Source: Paucibacter sp. KBW04 (GTDB lineage: Bacteria; Pseudomonadota; Gammaproteobacteria; Burkholderiales; Burkholderiaceae_C). From it: a stretch of 64,000 nt of DNA. Positions 63,848 to 64,000 of this stretch are shown piece after piece. The DNA lies in contig NZ_QAJN01000004.1 in NCBI RefSeq assembly GCF_003852425.1, positions 1 through 64,000 on the forward strand, written 5' to 3'. The translations under genes and the position numbers were made by a program. Each line of letters begins with the position of its first letter. Positions within the stretch are counted from its first letter, which is position 1. Below the pieces are notes generated by a model. That model was not told where the DNA came from and ran no database searches. It saw only the letters and a list, made by a program, of their open reading frames with translations.

Positions 63848-64000
63848 CAAAGGCTTTCTTTCATGGCGGCCAGCAAGGCCTGGTTCTCTTGTGCCGTGCC
63901 CACGGTGATGCGCAGGCAGTTGCGCAGCATGGGGTGGGCGGCCGAGGAATTCTTCACCAGCACCCCGCGCGCCTTCAGCGCAGCAAAGGTCGCTGGCGCA
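63847..64000 (-). CDS. hisC: Histidinol-phosphate aminotransferase, C-terminal fragment
   Basis: Only the last 50 codons are inside the window. They read [15 protein letters not shown], then [18 protein letters not shown] and [11 protein letters not shown], ending at TGA 63849-63847. The LRITVGTxxEN tract is typical of HisC C-termini, and the position just before hisB agrees. The gene continues past base 64000. Confidence 0.93.
   Translation of the reverse strand, partial: APATFAALKARGVLVKNSSAAHPMLRNCLRITVGTAQENQALLAAMKESL

Overview
The window looks like a high-GC chromosome segment of a betaproteobacterium, most likely Burkholderiales (Roseateles/Paucibacter/Rubrivivax-like). The evidence is housekeeping gene content and order: hrcA-nadK-recN-rapZ, mutY-mutM-TPR-lolB-ispE-tRNA-prs-rplY-pth, and hisC-B-H-A-F-rsmD. 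Family calls come from motifs read in the translated sequence; no database search was run.

Bases 1-18,534 are an accessory island, visibly more AT-rich than the rest and full of decayed genes. It ends at the 3' end of a tRNA gene with anticodon CAT (18535-18611). It carries (i) a broken gene with a C-terminal helix-turn-helix; (ii) a defence-like cassette: a C5-cytosine methyltransferase facing a minus-strand operon of a dual-GHKL histidine-kinase-like ATPase, a receiver-like partner, a frameshifted vsr and an Mrr-like restriction endonuclease; (iii) a stand-alone ABC-type ATPase fused to a SAM methyltransferase; (iv) an IS3-type insertion sequence beside a truncated pseudogene; (v) an orphan ECF sigma/FecR pair; (vi) an XRE regulator with two matching palindromic operators; (vii) a nucleotidyltransferase and a zinc-ribbon membrane protein; and (viii) a MobP-type relaxase, an accessory protein and a candidate oriT. 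No integrase is visible. The left end of the island lies outside the window.

Bases 18,600-39,300 are core genome: stress regulation (hrcA), NAD kinase, DNA repair (recN, mutY, mutM), RapZ, a large TonB-dependent receptor beside a 73-bp tandem-repeat array, outer-membrane lipoprotein sorting (lolB), isoprenoid synthesis (ispE, with an AT-rich 3' half), tRNA-Gln, prs, rplY, a two-component pair and pth.

Bases 39,350-55,355 are a cobalamin locus. A cobalamin riboswitch precedes btuB, followed by cobU, btuFCD, cobB, bluB, cobO, cbiB, the threonine-phosphate decarboxylase gene, cobQ and cobT. A c-di-GMP-type HD-GYP response regulator and a 245-bp MITE-like element then interrupt the series before cobS and the alpha-ribazole phosphatase gene. 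The set covers uptake, corrinoid salvage, lower-ligand synthesis and nucleotide-loop assembly. No corrin-ring methylase genes are visible.

Bases 55,500-64,000 hold a periplasmic binding protein next to a hybrid histidine kinase (two receivers plus Hpt). A minus-strand block then contains ferredoxin, coaD, rsmD, hisF, hisA, hisH, hisB and the 3' end of hisC, with an intrinsic terminator between hisA and hisF.
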